DNA of 64,000 nt from G965214625 sp965214625 (GTDB taxonomy: Bacteria > Pseudomonadota > Gammaproteobacteria > Arenicellales > Poriferihabitantaceae). The stretch is from positions 2,790,001 to 2,854,000 of the forward strand of contig OZ243962.1 of NCBI GenBank assembly GCA_965214625.1, given 5' to 3'. Within the stretch, counting starts at the first letter, position 1. Each line of letters opens with the position of its first letter. The position numbers and the translations under genes were made by a program. The notes under the pieces were generated by a model. It worked only from the letters and a program-made list of their open reading frames with translations, had not been told where the DNA came from and searched no databases. Positions 34,531 to 44,199 of this stretch are shown here, piece after piece.

Positions 34531-34729
34531 GGATGCCGGCGAGCGCAAAGCCCGAAGACGGTTTGGGGTGCGGGCGAAGTCAGTCCCATCTTTTGCCCCT
34601 GTTTTGAATGAAGTGTTTATGTCGCATCGGTTTCATCAGGATGACTGTACGGACGACACGACGCTACGGACACCGACAGACGCTCGATATCCATTGCGTT
34701 GATCGGGTTCGGTGGCGGGTGCCTCGGTG

Positions 34730-35623
34730 TCATGACCCCAAGGCAGCGTTTACTTTTGACATCACCGGCCTGTCCAGGTGGGCACAGATGAATCGGCCGA
34801 CATCAACCAATTTCGCCAGGTCGACGGCGTGTTCAATCTGTAAGCCGTTCAGCAGATGGACCACGTCTTCTGTAGCCACGTTCCCGCTGGCCCCATCGGC
34901 ATACGGGCAGCCTCCCAGTCCGGCAACGGCGCTGTCGATGACGGACACACCCAACTCCAGTGCCACGTAAATGTTGGTCAGTGCCTGTCCGTAGGTATCA
35001 TGGAAATGCACCGCGATGTGCTCAATCGGGATTCGCTCTTTGAGTGGTTCAATCAATGCGCGGACCTGCAGGGGAGTTCCGATACCGATGGTATCTCCGA
35101 GCGAGATCTCGTGGCATCCGAGGCGGTACAGTTTCTGTGCCACCGACAGCACCGCTGCCGGCGTAACGTGACCTTCATAGGGACAGCCAAGCACACAGGA
35201 AACATACCCCCTGACCTTGATGTCATGCTGTTTGGCAGCATCAATGACCGCTTCGAATTGCCGCATACTCTGCGCAATGGAGCAGTTGATGTTCTTCCGG
35301 CTGAAGGATTCCGAGGCCGCGGCAAAGACGGCGATTTCCCTGGCTCCGGCGGCGAGAGCCCCTTCAAACCCCTTCATGTTGGGTACCAGCACCGGATAAT
35401 GGCCTTCCGTTTGCCCCAGTGCGACCAGTACCTGATCGCTGTTGGCCATCTGAGGCACCCACTTGGGATGGACAAAGCTGCCTGCCTCGATATGGGTCAA
35501 GCCCGCATCACGCAGTCGATGGATCAGGTCGATGCGGACCGCCGTGGAAACCGTTTTGGCCTCATTTTGCAGTCCGTCCCGGGGGCCGACTTCAACAATT
35601 TTAACGCGTTCGGGGAATGTCAT
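34730..35623 (-). CDS. mvaB: Hydroxymethylglutaryl-CoA lyase
   Basis: Splits HMG-CoA into acetoacetate and acetyl-CoA, the last step of leucine degradation (LiuE). It has 297 residues of a DRE-TIM metallolyase. EVGPRDGLQNE at the N-terminus binds the metal, HFHDTYGQAL supplies metal-ligand His residues, and GLGGCPYADGASGN holds the catalytic Cys loop. It is 27 bp after the biotin carboxylase subunit gene and is the last core gene of the liu operon on this strand. Confidence 0.95.
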   Translation of the reverse strand: MTFPERVKIVEVGPRDGLQNEAKTVSTAVRIDLIHRLRDAGLTHIEAGSFVHPKWVPQMANSDQVLVALGQTEGHYPVLVPNMKGFEGALAAGAREIAVFAAASESFSRKNINCSIAQSMRQFEAVIDAAKQHDIKVRGYVSCVLGCPYEGHVTPAAVLSVAQKLYRLGCHEISLGDTIGIGTPLQVRALIEPLKERIPIEHIAVHFHDTYGQALTNIYVALELGVSVIDSAVAGLGGCPYADGASGNVATEDVVHLLNGLQIEHAVDLAKLVDVGRFICAHLDRPVMSKVNAALGS

Positions 35624-35650
35624 GAGTATCAGAAATCCGATCCAGCGGCA

Positions 35651-37645
35651 TTAATCAATGACCAGGAGTATATCTCCTTCGTTGACCTGATCACCGGTCT
35701 GAAAGTAAACCGTTGCCACCCGGCCGGAACGCGGGCTGTTTATCTGGTGCTCCATTTTCATGGCCTCTATGATCATCAGGTGATCCCCACACGCCACGGT
35801 CTCATTTTCTTTCACCTGGACGGCGACCACGGAACCGGGCATGGGTGCCCTTAACGTACCCACGGGGCCTCGGAATTGCCTTTGTGTGTTTCCGGCCTTC
35901 ACTTTGTCCAGTTGCCAGAGCCGATGATTGTACAGTAAATGCCGCTGCGACGCCCTGGCCATGATGTTGGTTTTTATTCGACGGTGCGCATATTCTATTG
36001 TCAGGTCGTGCGGCCCGTCATAGCGGGCCCTGAGGCAGTAGGTCTTCGTGCCGTAAGTCAGCTGAATCGAGTGGTTATCCATCACCGCCCTCACTTCCAG
36101 ACGATTTCCCTCCGGATCATGATAACAAAGCAAATCACTGCCTCGCTGTGTCGACTGCCAGTGGTCACACAATGCCCACGGGGACCATGGATCGGTGGAT
36201 GTTTTTTGTTTCTCAGCCGTTTGATGTTGTGCCCGCAGCAGATCATAGCAACAGACACTGAACAGGACTTCATTGGGCAGGGACTGTTCAGGTTGTCGCA
36301 GTGACCCCAGCTGGTTTTCGATGAACCGGGTATCCGTGTTCCCTTCGACGACCTGGGGATGCGACACCAGTTTGCCGAGCAATGCAATATTGTGATGGAC
36401 CCCGATGAGTTGATATTGCTGCAAGGCGCGGTGCATCCGCTGTAATGCCGTGGCACGTGTTTCTCCCCAGCAGATCAGCTTGGAGATCAGGGAGTCATAG
36501 TGAACGCTGATTTCATCGCCTTGTACGACCCCGGTGTCAATACGCAGAGAAGGGCTGAGTGCGGGGAGGCTGAGCACGTCCAGCGTACCGGCGGAGGGCA
36601 GAAAATCCTGATCGGTGTTTTCGGCATAAATCCGTGCTTCAATCGCGTGTCCGTTGAGCTGCAGCTCGGACTGTTGGCAAGGCAGCGGCTCTCCATTGGC
36701 AACCCGGATCTGCCATTCAACCAGATCCTGCCCCGTGATACGTTCGGTGACCGGATGTTCAACCTGAAGCCGTGTATTCATCTCCATGAAATAAAACTGG
36801 TTGTCCGGTGCGAGCAGAAACTCAACAGTGCCTGCCCCGACGTAGTCGATTTCCCGGACACAGGCGATCGCGGCTTGTGTCATCGTCTCACGGACGGGGT
36901 CCGTTATCATCGGGGCCGGTGCTTCTTCCAAGACTTTCTGGTGCCGTCTTTGCAGTGAGCAGTCCCGTTCAAACAGGTGGACGACCTGTCCGTGTGTATC
37001 GGCAAAAACCTGAATTTCAATATGTCGTGTTGTGGGCAGGTAGCGCTCCAGCAGGACCCGGTCATCGGCAAACGCCGAAAGACTTTCCCGTTTCACCGAT
37101 TCCAGGGCATGGAGAAAGTCGCTGGCGCGGGCCACGATCCGCATCCCCTTGCCGCCACCGCCGAATTCGGCCTTGATCAGTAGCGGATAGCCGATCTCGT
37201 TAGCCTTGTCCTGTAAAATGGCACTGTCCTGATGAGGGCCGTCATAGCCCGGCAAGACCGGGACACCGGCCATGCGGGCGATCTGACGGGCTGTGCTTTT
37301 GGAGGCCATTTTTAAAATGGCCTCTGCAGGTGGGCCGATAAAGGTGATTTGGCGGGCTTCGCATTGTTTCGCGAAATCCGCATTTTCGGACAGGAACCCG
37401 TATCCTGGATGAATCGCATCGGCACCGGTTTGTCGGGCGGCCGAGAGAATCTTTTCGATACACAGATAACTGTCGGATGCCGGGGACGAACCGATCCGGA
37501 CCGCTTCATCACAACGCCGGACATGCTGTGCATCGGCATCGGCATCCGAGTAGACAGCGACGGTTGCGATCCCCATTTCGGTGGCCGTTTTGGCGATACG
37601 GCAGGTGATTTCTCCCCGATTGGCGATCAGCAGTTTACGGAACAT
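35651..37645 (-). CDS. mccA: 3-methylcrotonyl-CoA carboxylase alpha (biotin-containing) subunit
   Basis: Carboxylates its own biotin using ATP and bicarbonate for transfer by MccB (LiuD). It has 664 residues: biotin carboxylase domain from LLIANRGEI with ATP-grasp blocks (EFGGGGKGMR; EMNTRLQVEHPVTE), a BT linker region, and a C-terminal biotinyl domain with the biotinylated Lys in EAMKMEH. The ATG is 4 bp after the mccB stop; an earlier TTG or GTG would overlap mccB. A pairing with propionyl- or geranyl-CoA carboxylase is possible by family, but the ivd-mccB-mvaB context specifies methylcrotonyl-CoA. Confidence 0.93.
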   Translation of the reverse strand: MFRKLLIANRGEITCRIAKTATEMGIATVAVYSDADADAQHVRRCDEAVRIGSSPASDSYLCIEKILSAARQTGADAIHPGYGFLSENADFAKQCEARQITFIGPPAEAILKMASKSTARQIARMAGVPVLPGYDGPHQDSAILQDKANEIGYPLLIKAEFGGGGKGMRIVARASDFLHALESVKRESLSAFADDRVLLERYLPTTRHIEIQVFADTHGQVVHLFERDCSLQRRHQKVLEEAPAPMITDPVRETMTQAAIACVREIDYVGAGTVEFLLAPDNQFYFMEMNTRLQVEHPVTERITGQDLVEWQIRVANGEPLPCQQSELQLNGHAIEARIYAENTDQDFLPSAGTLDVLSLPALSPSLRIDTGVVQGDEISVHYDSLISKLICWGETRATALQRMHRALQQYQLIGVHHNIALLGKLVSHPQVVEGNTDTRFIENQLGSLRQPEQSLPNEVLFSVCCYDLLRAQHQTAEKQKTSTDPWSPWALCDHWQSTQRGSDLLCYHDPEGNRLEVRAVMDNHSIQLTYGTKTYCLRARYDGPHDLTIEYAHRRIKTNIMARASQRHLLYNHRLWQLDKVKAGNTQRQFRGPVGTLRAPMPGSVVAVQVKENETVACGDHLMIIEAMKMEHQINSPRSGRVATVYFQTGDQVNEGDILLVID

Positions 37646-37649
37646 GCCG

Positions 37650-39257
37650 TTACATCCTGAACAGGCCGAACCGGGTTTCCGGTATCGGTGCATTCAACGC
37701 AGCGGACAGCCCCAAGCCGAGCACTTTGCGCGTATCGATGGGATCGATAATGCCATCATCCCACAGCCGGGCACTGGCGTAATAGGGGTGGCCCTGCGTT
37801 TCGTACTGGGTCTGGATGGGCGAGACAAAGGCGGACCGTTCCTGTTCGCTCCACGGGGTGCCCTGGGTTTCAAGGGCATCGGCCTTGACCTGTGCCAGCA
37901 CATTGGCCGCCTGTTCACCGCCCATCACCGAAATGCGTGCATTTGGCCACATCCACAGAAACCGGGCGCCGAAAGCCCGGCCGCACATGGCATAATTCCC
38001 GGCGCCAAAGCTGCCGCCGATTACCACCGTGAACTTGGGCACCTTGGTACAGGCCACTGCGGTGACCATTTTGGCCCCATCCTTGGCGATGCCGCCGGCT
38101 TCGTATTTCTGGCCCACCATGAATCCGGTGATGTTCTGCAGAAAGACCAGCGGTATCCGCCTTTGCGTACACAGTTCAACGAAGTGGGTCCCCTTCAATG
38201 CCGATTCAGAAAACAGGATACCATTGTTGGCCAAAATGCCGATCGGGTAGCCATTGAGATGGGCAAATCCGCAGACCAGCGTGGTCCCGTACTGCGACTT
38301 GAATTCATCCAGCTCACTGCCATCGACCACTCGGGCAATGACCTCGCGCACATCGAATGGCTTATGGGGCTCCTTGGGAATGATGCCGTAGAGTTCCTCG
38401 GCAGGGTAGGCCGGTTCCACCGGCTGGCGGATGGCGAGGCTGGCCGGTTTGGTTCGGTTGAGATGGCCGACAATCCGCCGTGCAATGCGAAGGGCATGCG
38501 GGTCATCGTCGGCGATGTGATCGACAACACCGGACAGGCGACCATGGACATCGGCTCCGCCGAGTGCCTCGGCGGTGACAGTTTCGCCGGTTGCGGCTTT
38601 CACCAGAGGCGGTCCGCCCAAAAAGATGGTGCCCTGGTTTCTGACGATGATGTTTTCATCGCACATCGCCGGCACATAGGCGCCCCCTGCGGTACAACTG
38701 CCCATCGTGAGGGCGATTTGCGGGATACCGGCAGCAGAAAGGGTGGCCTGATTGTAAAAAATACGCCCAAAGTGCTCTTTGTCGGGGAAGACTTCATCCT
38801 GCAGCGGCAGAAAGGCACCGCCTGAATCGACCAGATACAGACAGGGCAGTGCGTTGTCCCGAGCAATTTCCTGTGCACGAAGATGCTTCTTGACGGTGAT
38901 CGGGAAATAGGTGCCTCCCTTGACGGTTGCATCATTGGCGATAATGACACACTCGAGTCCATTGACCCGGCCGATCCCGGTAATCAGCCCGCCGCCCATG
39001 ATATTCGTTTCGTACATTTGCCATCCGGCAAACTGGGAAAATTCCAGGAAGGGGGACCCGCAGTCGGTCAATTGGTTGATTCTTTCCCTTGGCAGCAACT
39101 TGCCCCGATCCTGGTGTTTTTTTCTTGCCCGTTCACTGCCACCCAATGAAATCAGCGTAATTTTCTCGTGCAGGTCATCAACCAGTGCCTGCATCGCCGA
39201 TGCATTGGCACAAAAGGACGATGAGCTGCGATGCAGCTGGGTTTTAATCCGTCCCAT
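37650..39257 (-). CDS. mccB: 3-methylcrotonyl-CoA carboxylase beta (carboxyltransferase) subunit
   Basis: A 535-residue carboxyltransferase that moves CO2 from MccA biotin to 3-methylcrotonyl-CoA, forming 3-methylglutaconyl-CoA (LiuB). The crotonase-type N-domain has VDSGGAFLPLQDEVFPD, with the acyl-CoA contact loop, and GSCTAGGAYVPAMCDE as first oxyanion region. The C-domain has GSFGAGNYAMCGRAF and MGGEQAANVL as second. QDEVFPDKEHFGRIFYNQA is characteristic of MccB within the family. The gene lies 43 bp after the acyl-CoA dehydrogenase and 4 bp before mccA. Confidence 0.95.
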   Translation of the reverse strand: MGRIKTQLHRSSSSFCANASAMQALVDDLHEKITLISLGGSERARKKHQDRGKLLPRERINQLTDCGSPFLEFSQFAGWQMYETNIMGGGLITGIGRVNGLECVIIANDATVKGGTYFPITVKKHLRAQEIARDNALPCLYLVDSGGAFLPLQDEVFPDKEHFGRIFYNQATLSAAGIPQIALTMGSCTAGGAYVPAMCDENIIVRNQGTIFLGGPPLVKAATGETVTAEALGGADVHGRLSGVVDHIADDDPHALRIARRIVGHLNRTKPASLAIRQPVEPAYPAEELYGIIPKEPHKPFDVREVIARVVDGSELDEFKSQYGTTLVCGFAHLNGYPIGILANNGILFSESALKGTHFVELCTQRRIPLVFLQNITGFMVGQKYEAGGIAKDGAKMVTAVACTKVPKFTVVIGGSFGAGNYAMCGRAFGARFLWMWPNARISVMGGEQAANVLAQVKADALETQGTPWSEQERSAFVSPIQTQYETQGHPYYASARLWDDGIIDPIDTRKVLGLGLSAALNAPIPETRFGLFRM

Positions 39258-39300
39258 TGGATCGGTTCTGGTGGGAAGAACGTTTCACGGGGTGCCCTCT

Positions 39301-40434
39301 CTACTCACTTTCGATTTCCCGGGCAATGATCATGCGCTGGATGTCGCTGGTGCCTTCATAAAGCTGGGCGACCCGAACATCCCGACAGATCTGCTCAATG
39401 GGGAAATCCTGCAGATAGCCGTAGCCTCCCAGTGTTTGCATGGCGTCGGAACAGACACGCTCGGCCATTTCCGAGGCAAATAGCTTGGCCATGCTGGCCT
39501 GTTTAAGGCAGGGTTGCCCGGCATCTTTGAGGCGGGCCGCCTCAAGGACCATCTGGTGTGCGGCCTCCAGTTGTGTGGCCATATCCGCCAGACGGAATCC
39601 CACTGCCTGATGCCGGATGATCGGCCGGTTGAAGCTGTGCCGTTGCCGGGCGTAATCCCTCGCGATTTCATATGCTGCCCGAGCCATGCCGACGCACTGG
39701 GCTGCAATGCCGATACGGCCGCTTTCCAGGTTGCTGAGCGCAATCTTGTAGCCTTCGCCTTCCCGTCCGAGGCGATGGTCCAGCGGTACGACACAGTCTT
39801 TCAATTCAACCAGTGCCGTATCCGATGCATGTTGTCCCATTTTTCTTTCGACCGAGATGGCCGTATAGCCGGGGGTATCCGTCGGGACAACGAACGCGCT
39901 GATACCGTGTTTCCCGGCAGCGGCATCAGTGAGGGCGAAGACAATGGCAATATCGGCCTGTTTCCCCGAGGTCACGAATTGCTTGGTGCCATTCAGGCAA
40001 TACTGATTGCCGGTCCGGGTGGCGCGGGTACGAATGGCAGCGGCATCCGATCCGGCCTGTGATTCAGTAAGACAGAAACAGCCCAGCGCTTCCCCTTTGG
40101 CGAGCGGGATCAGGTAGGTCTGTTTGACAAAGGCATTGCCGAACTTGAGAATCGGACCGCACACGACCGTGTTGTTGACCGATAAAATGGTCGAACAGGC
40201 CCCATCACCGGCGGCGATCTCCTCCAGTGCGAGAACGAAAGAAACCGTATCCGCGCCGGCCCCACCCCATTGCTCGGGAACGGTCATCCCGTACAGGCCC
40301 AGTTGCGCCATTTCCCTGAGCGCCTCGGTCGGAAAAGACTGTTCCCGGTCCCAGGCAGGCGAATGGGGCTTGAGACGGGATTGGGCGAATTCGCGGATGG
40401 TATCGCGAATCAGGGCTTGTGATTCGGTCAGCAT
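39301..40434 (-). CDS. Acyl-CoA dehydrogenase (short/branched-chain type)
   Basis: A 377-residue flavoprotein oxidising acyl-CoA to enoyl-CoA with electrons passed to ETF. CLTESQAGSDA is the FAD-contact segment, and the catalytic base Glu lies in LYEGTSDIQ near residue 360, the position of short- and medium-chain enzymes. Isovaleryl-CoA dehydrogenase uses a different position and is encoded separately upstream, so this second enzyme probably serves another acyl-CoA, such as 2-methylbutyryl-, isobutyryl- or butyryl-CoA. The ATG reading MLTESQ is chosen; a GTG three codons earlier is possible. It lies 14 bp after the thiolase gene. Confidence 0.92.
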   Translation of the reverse strand: MLTESQALIRDTIREFAQSRLKPHSPAWDREQSFPTEALREMAQLGLYGMTVPEQWGGAGADTVSFVLALEEIAAGDGACSTILSVNNTVVCGPILKFGNAFVKQTYLIPLAKGEALGCFCLTESQAGSDAAAIRTRATRTGNQYCLNGTKQFVTSGKQADIAIVFALTDAAAGKHGISAFVVPTDTPGYTAISVERKMGQHASDTALVELKDCVVPLDHRLGREGEGYKIALSNLESGRIGIAAQCVGMARAAYEIARDYARQRHSFNRPIIRHQAVGFRLADMATQLEAAHQMVLEAARLKDAGQPCLKQASMAKLFASEMAERVCSDAMQTLGGYGYLQDFPIEQICRDVRVAQLYEGTSDIQRMIIAREIESE

Positions 40435-40448
40435 CGACGGCACATCGC

Positions 40449-41630
40449 CTAGAGCCGTTCCACCGCCATCGCCGTGGCTTCACCACCGCCGATGCACAGG
40501 GCGGCGACGCCCCTGTTGAGTTGATGTTGTTCCAGTGCGGATAGCAGGGTGACCAGAATACGGGCACCGGAAGCGCCGATCGGATGACCGAGGGCACAGG
40601 CCCCCCCATGGATGTTGACTTTCTCGTGTGGCAGGCAAAGCGCGGCCATCGCCGCCATCGTGACGACGGCAAAGGCTTCGTTGACTTCAAACAGGTCGAC
40701 TTCATCGACCTGCCACTGAATATGTTCCAGCAATTTTCGGATGGCGTTGACTGGTGCGGTGGTAAACCAGCCGGGTTCGTGTGCATGGGTACGGTGTCCG
40801 ACAATCCTTGCCTTGGGCGATAGCCCGGCCCGAAGTGCACTGGATTCGCGCATCATCAGCAAGGCGGCGGCACCATCCGAGATGGAACTGGCATTGGCCG
40901 CTGTTACCGTTCCGTTTTTCCTGAAGGCAGGTCGCAAGGTCGGAATTTTTTCTGGCTGTGCCGTGAAAGGTTGTTCATCCTGATCAATCGTCCGGCGGCC
41001 TTTCCGGTCAGTGACACTGACGGGCGTGATTTCCTGTGAGAAATCCCCTTTTTCGATGGCCCGCAGGGCTCTTTGCAGGGAGGTGATGGCAAAATGATCC
41101 TGTTGCTTGCGGTCAAACTGGTATCTGTCCGCGCATTGTTCCGCGAAGGCACCCATCAGGACACCCTGATCGTAGGCATCTTCCAGGCCATCGAGAAACA
41201 TGTGATCTTTCATCTCGGCGTGCCCCATGCGCTGTCCGGAACGGGCTTTTGGCAACAGGTAGGGTGCATTGGTCATGCTTTCCATTCCCCCCGCGATCAT
41301 CACTTCGTTGGTGCCCGCCAACAACAGGTCATGGGCCAGCATGGTCGCTTTCATGCCGGACCCGCACATCTTGTTGACGGTAGTGCAATGGGTGCCCAAT
41401 GACAGGCCAGCCCCCAGCGTCGCCTGTCTTGCCGGTGCCTGGCCTTGCCCGGCCGACAGCACATTGCCCATGATGACCTCCTGAACCCGTTCAGGGTCCA
41501 TTTGGGCCCGTTCAATGGTGGCCCGGATGGCGTGGGCGCCCAGTTGACTGGCGCTGAGCGATGAAAAACAACCTTGAAAGGCACCCATCGGCGTGCGCGC
41601 TGCGGAGACGATGACAATGGGATCAGGCAT
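40449..41630 (-). CDS. Acetyl-CoA acetyltransferase (thiolase)
   Basis: A 393-residue biosynthetic-type thiolase. The acyl-accepting Cys is in NKMCGSGMKA, the NEAFA loop and GGACALGHPIGASG (catalytic His) follow, and CIGGGEA near the C-terminus carries the second Cys. It interconverts acetoacetyl-CoA and two acetyl-CoA, and would finish the acetoacetate arm of leucine degradation or the beta-oxidation of short acyl-CoAs. It sits between ivd and the second acyl-CoA dehydrogenase in the liu operon. Acetoacetate activation (an acetoacetyl-CoA synthetase or transferase) is not seen next to it. Confidence 0.93.
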   Translation of the reverse strand: MPDPIVIVSAARTPMGAFQGCFSSLSASQLGAHAIRATIERAQMDPERVQEVIMGNVLSAGQGQAPARQATLGAGLSLGTHCTTVNKMCGSGMKATMLAHDLLLAGTNEVMIAGGMESMTNAPYLLPKARSGQRMGHAEMKDHMFLDGLEDAYDQGVLMGAFAEQCADRYQFDRKQQDHFAITSLQRALRAIEKGDFSQEITPVSVTDRKGRRTIDQDEQPFTAQPEKIPTLRPAFRKNGTVTAANASSISDGAAALLMMRESSALRAGLSPKARIVGHRTHAHEPGWFTTAPVNAIRKLLEHIQWQVDEVDLFEVNEAFAVVTMAAMAALCLPHEKVNIHGGACALGHPIGASGARILVTLLSALEQHQLNRGVAALCIGGGEATAMAVERL

Positions 41631-41796
41631 CTTGGCAGGTGTGTCTCTGTCGGATGATCATGGGACTTCGATTCAAAACACGAACCGGTCTGGAATCAGA
41701 CCGATGCGCCCTATTGTGCCCGTGTCCGTCCGGGTGAATATGGTTGTGTCAACATTCCGCCCGGTTAGCCATTTTTTTGGATGAGTCATTGGCCTG

Positions 41797-42960
41797 TCAT
41801 GCGGTCTCATTAAACAATTCCCGGCCGATCAGCATGCGGCGAATCTCCGAGGTGCCGGCACCGATTTCATAGAGCTTGGCGTCTCTGAGCAGGCGACCGG
41901 TCGGATACTCATTGATATAGCCATTGGCGCCGAGTGACTGGATTGCCTGTAGTGCCATCCAGGTTGCTTTTTCAGCGGTATAGAGAATGACGCTGGCGGC
42001 ATCCTTTCGCGTGGTCTCTCCCGCGTCGCAGGCTTTGCCGACGCAGTAGGCATAGGAACGACATGCATTGAGAGCGGCATACATGTCAGCCAGTTTTCCC
42101 TGCATCAACTGAAACTCCCCGATGGGCCGACCGAATTGTTTTCTTTCATGGAGATAGGGAAGGACGACATCCAGACAGGCCCTCATGATGCCCAGCGGAC
42201 CGCCCGCCAGCACCGCACGTTCAAAGTCCAGCCCGCTCATCAGCACATTGACTCCCCGATTTTCTCCTCCCAGGACATTCTCTTCGGGCACCTTGACGTT
42301 GTCGAAGATTAGTTCCCCCGTATTGGACCCGCGCATCCCCAGCTTGTCGAGTTTCGGCGCCGTTTCAATGCCAAAATCCTTCTCGACGATAAACGCGGTA
42401 ATGCCGCCTGACCCGGCATCCGGTCGGGTTTTGGCATAGACAACCACGATATCGGCATCCGGCCCGTTGGTGATCCACATTTTACGGCCATTCAAGACAT
42501 AATGATCATCCCTGTGTTTTGCGATCAGCGACATACTGACCACATCGGACCCGGCCCCGGTTTCGGACATCGCAAGGGCGCCCACCTGTTCACCGCTCAT
42601 CAGTTTCGGCAGATAGGTGCGCCTTTGTTCGTCGGTCCCGTTTCGCTGGATCTGATTGACACACAGGTTCGAATGGGCCCCATAACTCAACCCGACCGAG
42701 GCGGATGCCCGACTGATTTCCTCCATGGCCACGATGTGTGCCAGATAGCCCATGCCGCCCCCACCATATCGCTCGGGCACGGTAATGCCCAGCAGGCCTA
42801 TATCGCCCAGCTTGCGCCAGAGTGAAGCGGGGAAAGTATTGCTCTGATCGATATGTGCGGCGAGCGGTGCGATTTCCCGTTGGGCAAAGGCCGCCACGCT
42901 GGTCCGTAGCATGTCTATCTCGCTACCCAGATGGAAGCTCATCGAAAACGGATCGGTCAT
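41797..42960 (-). CDS. ivd: Isovaleryl-CoA dehydrogenase
   Basis: First committed step of leucine degradation (LiuA): isovaleryl-CoA to 3-methylcrotonyl-CoA. It has 387 residues. The decisive feature is the catalytic Glu247 in LDFERAVLAGG, with Gly-Ala at the site where other acyl-CoA dehydrogenases have Glu (YEIGAGTSEIRR); this pair is the mark of IVD. AMSETGAGSDV and WITNGPDAD are FAD-contact segments. It is the first gene of the liu operon and lies directly downstream of a promoter overlapping the LiuR-type palindrome. Confidence 0.95.
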   Translation of the reverse strand: MTDPFSMSFHLGSEIDMLRTSVAAFAQREIAPLAAHIDQSNTFPASLWRKLGDIGLLGITVPERYGGGGMGYLAHIVAMEEISRASASVGLSYGAHSNLCVNQIQRNGTDEQRRTYLPKLMSGEQVGALAMSETGAGSDVVSMSLIAKHRDDHYVLNGRKMWITNGPDADIVVVYAKTRPDAGSGGITAFIVEKDFGIETAPKLDKLGMRGSNTGELIFDNVKVPEENVLGGENRGVNVLMSGLDFERAVLAGGPLGIMRACLDVVLPYLHERKQFGRPIGEFQLMQGKLADMYAALNACRSYAYCVGKACDAGETTRKDAASVILYTAEKATWMALQAIQSLGANGYINEYPTGRLLRDAKLYEIGAGTSEIRRMLIGRELFNETA

Positions 42961-42989
42961 GAACTGGTTTCCAATAATCTAGAACATCA

Positions 42990-43018
42990 AAATTACATGA
43001 CGTTTACGTAAACGTCAA
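42990..43018 (-). promoter_or_regulatory. Promoter of the liu operon overlapping the LiuR operator
   Basis: On the minus strand TTGACG (43013-43018), a 17-base spacer and TAATTT (42990-42995). The spacer is mostly occupied by the palindrome GACGTTTACGTAAACGTC, a typical MerR-family arrangement. Confidence 0.7.
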
Positions 43019-43025
43019 CTATAAT
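42997..43025 (+). promoter_or_regulatory. Divergent promoter for the thioesterase gene, sharing the same palindrome
   Basis: ATGACG (42997-43002), a 17-base spacer and perfect TATAAT (43020-43025) on the plus strand. It overlaps the minus-strand ivd promoter almost completely, so one bound regulator would affect both. The leader to the thioesterase ATG is about 210 bases. Confidence 0.55.
42999..43016. promoter_or_regulatory. LiuR-type operator: 18-bp perfect palindrome
   Basis: GACGTTTACGTAAACGTC is a perfect palindrome. It recurs (16 of 18 positions as a palindrome core) beside the liuR gene at 62.28 kb, which supports autoregulation plus control of the liu operon by that MerR protein. Confidence 0.75.
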
Positions 43026-43240
43026 TCAGCAATCTGTAAAGCGCAAATGATCTATCCGGTGCCAACGACATTGAGCGGAAGGCCGTCTGTGAATCCCACG
43101 CCCAGCGGGTAGGGTCGATGAAGAGGAGATCAGGAAGAAATGGCGCAAGGTGGCTTGGCCATCGCACTTCGGTGGTTTTGATTGAGACCAAAGATAGACG
43201 AATAGGTCAAATAAAACAATGAATTGAAGATCGATTTTGA

Positions 43241-43648
43241 ATGAATATTGAACAGGCAAATAATTTCTTGAGACGGGAGTTCCCTCAAAATACCACGCAG
43301 GTTGAAAAAATTGCACCGGGCGTTGCCCGTGTTCGCCAGTCGATTGGCCACCAGCACCTGAGACCCGGGAAGACCGTTTCTGGCCCGACACTGATGATGG
43401 TGGCGGATTGTGCGGCCTATGTGGCGATTTTGGGGCAGATTGGGGAAGTTGCCTTGGCTGTCACGACCAGTTTGCATATCAATTTTTTGAGAAAACCGGT
43501 GTCCGACAGGGATATTCTCGGAGAGAGTCGACTGTTGAAGACCGGGAAGCGATTGATTGTCTGCGAGATCCTGATCTATTCGGAAGGGACAGCAGATCCA
43601 GTGGCACAGGCGACTGCGACCTATTCGCTACCACCCCCATCGGATTGA
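43241..43648 (+). CDS. PaaI-family hotdog thioesterase
   Basis: A 135-residue hotdog domain. RPGKTVSGPTLMMVADCAAYVA is split across the central helix and the start of the strand; its Gly-x-x-hydrophobic-Ala-Asp core is the PaaI active-site block, although the usual His-x-Gly is replaced by Val-Ser-Gly, which may alter activity. The ILGQIGEVALAVTTSLHINFLR region forms the strand pairing with it. It is divergent from ivd across the LiuR palindrome and may be co-regulated. It is unlike the other hotdog protein at 33.4 kb in its active-site details. Confidence 0.8.
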   Translation: MNIEQANNFLRREFPQNTTQVEKIAPGVARVRQSIGHQHLRPGKTVSGPTLMMVADCAAYVAILGQIGEVALAVTTSLHINFLRKPVSDRDILGESRLLKTGKRLIVCEILIYSEGTADPVAQATATYSLPPPSD

Positions 43649-44199
43649 ATCATGCCCTGCTCGTCACACACGTGTCGGTTGTCAGGCACTCGGTCTCAAT
43701 GGCAGTAAAACACACTGATTTGGTTGCTGGCTGTAGGGTGTGAAACATGGCGGTATTGACGGACTCGAGTGAAACCAAAGTCGCTATGTTTGGCAAGTGT
43801 TGAGAGGGCATTGACAATGACAGGTGAGCCCGGTTATCCGCTTCGTCCTGACCGGGCAAACCCCGACCTTCGAGACCATGGGTTCGGCCCTTTGTATTCC
43901 CTTTTGCATGCACTGACATGGATGCAAGGCTGGGCACAATGGCTGCTGGCATGTCCTGATGTGGTGTCTTCGATTGCCGGTCCTGCTGGAATGGAGAAAC
44001 AGTCCGCTTGGCGTACCGGGGACCGGTCGCCGTTACACCATACCTTCGCTGGAGTGATGTGCGTGACCTAATTTAAAGGGACTGCTGCTTCACCAGGTGG
44101 TATCCCTCTTGGAAATATCGCATCTAGAGGATGATGGGTCACATCACGATCTGTCTCCGGTTTCCATGCTGCAGGCCCCGATTCCACGGATTTCCACCC
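43649..44199. other. Remnant intergenic region, no gene recognised
   Basis: Short frames on both strands have no family resemblance. The stretch adjoins a broken recombinase and is probably decayed mobile-element flank. Confidence 0.4.

Noticed and set aside
34856..35854. A 332-codon plus-strand frame across mvaB/mccA
   Set aside because: Antisense shadow; the minus-strand proteins have clear active-site motifs.
37581..38825. A 414-codon plus-strand frame over mccB
   Set aside because: Antisense shadow of a conserved carboxyltransferase gene.
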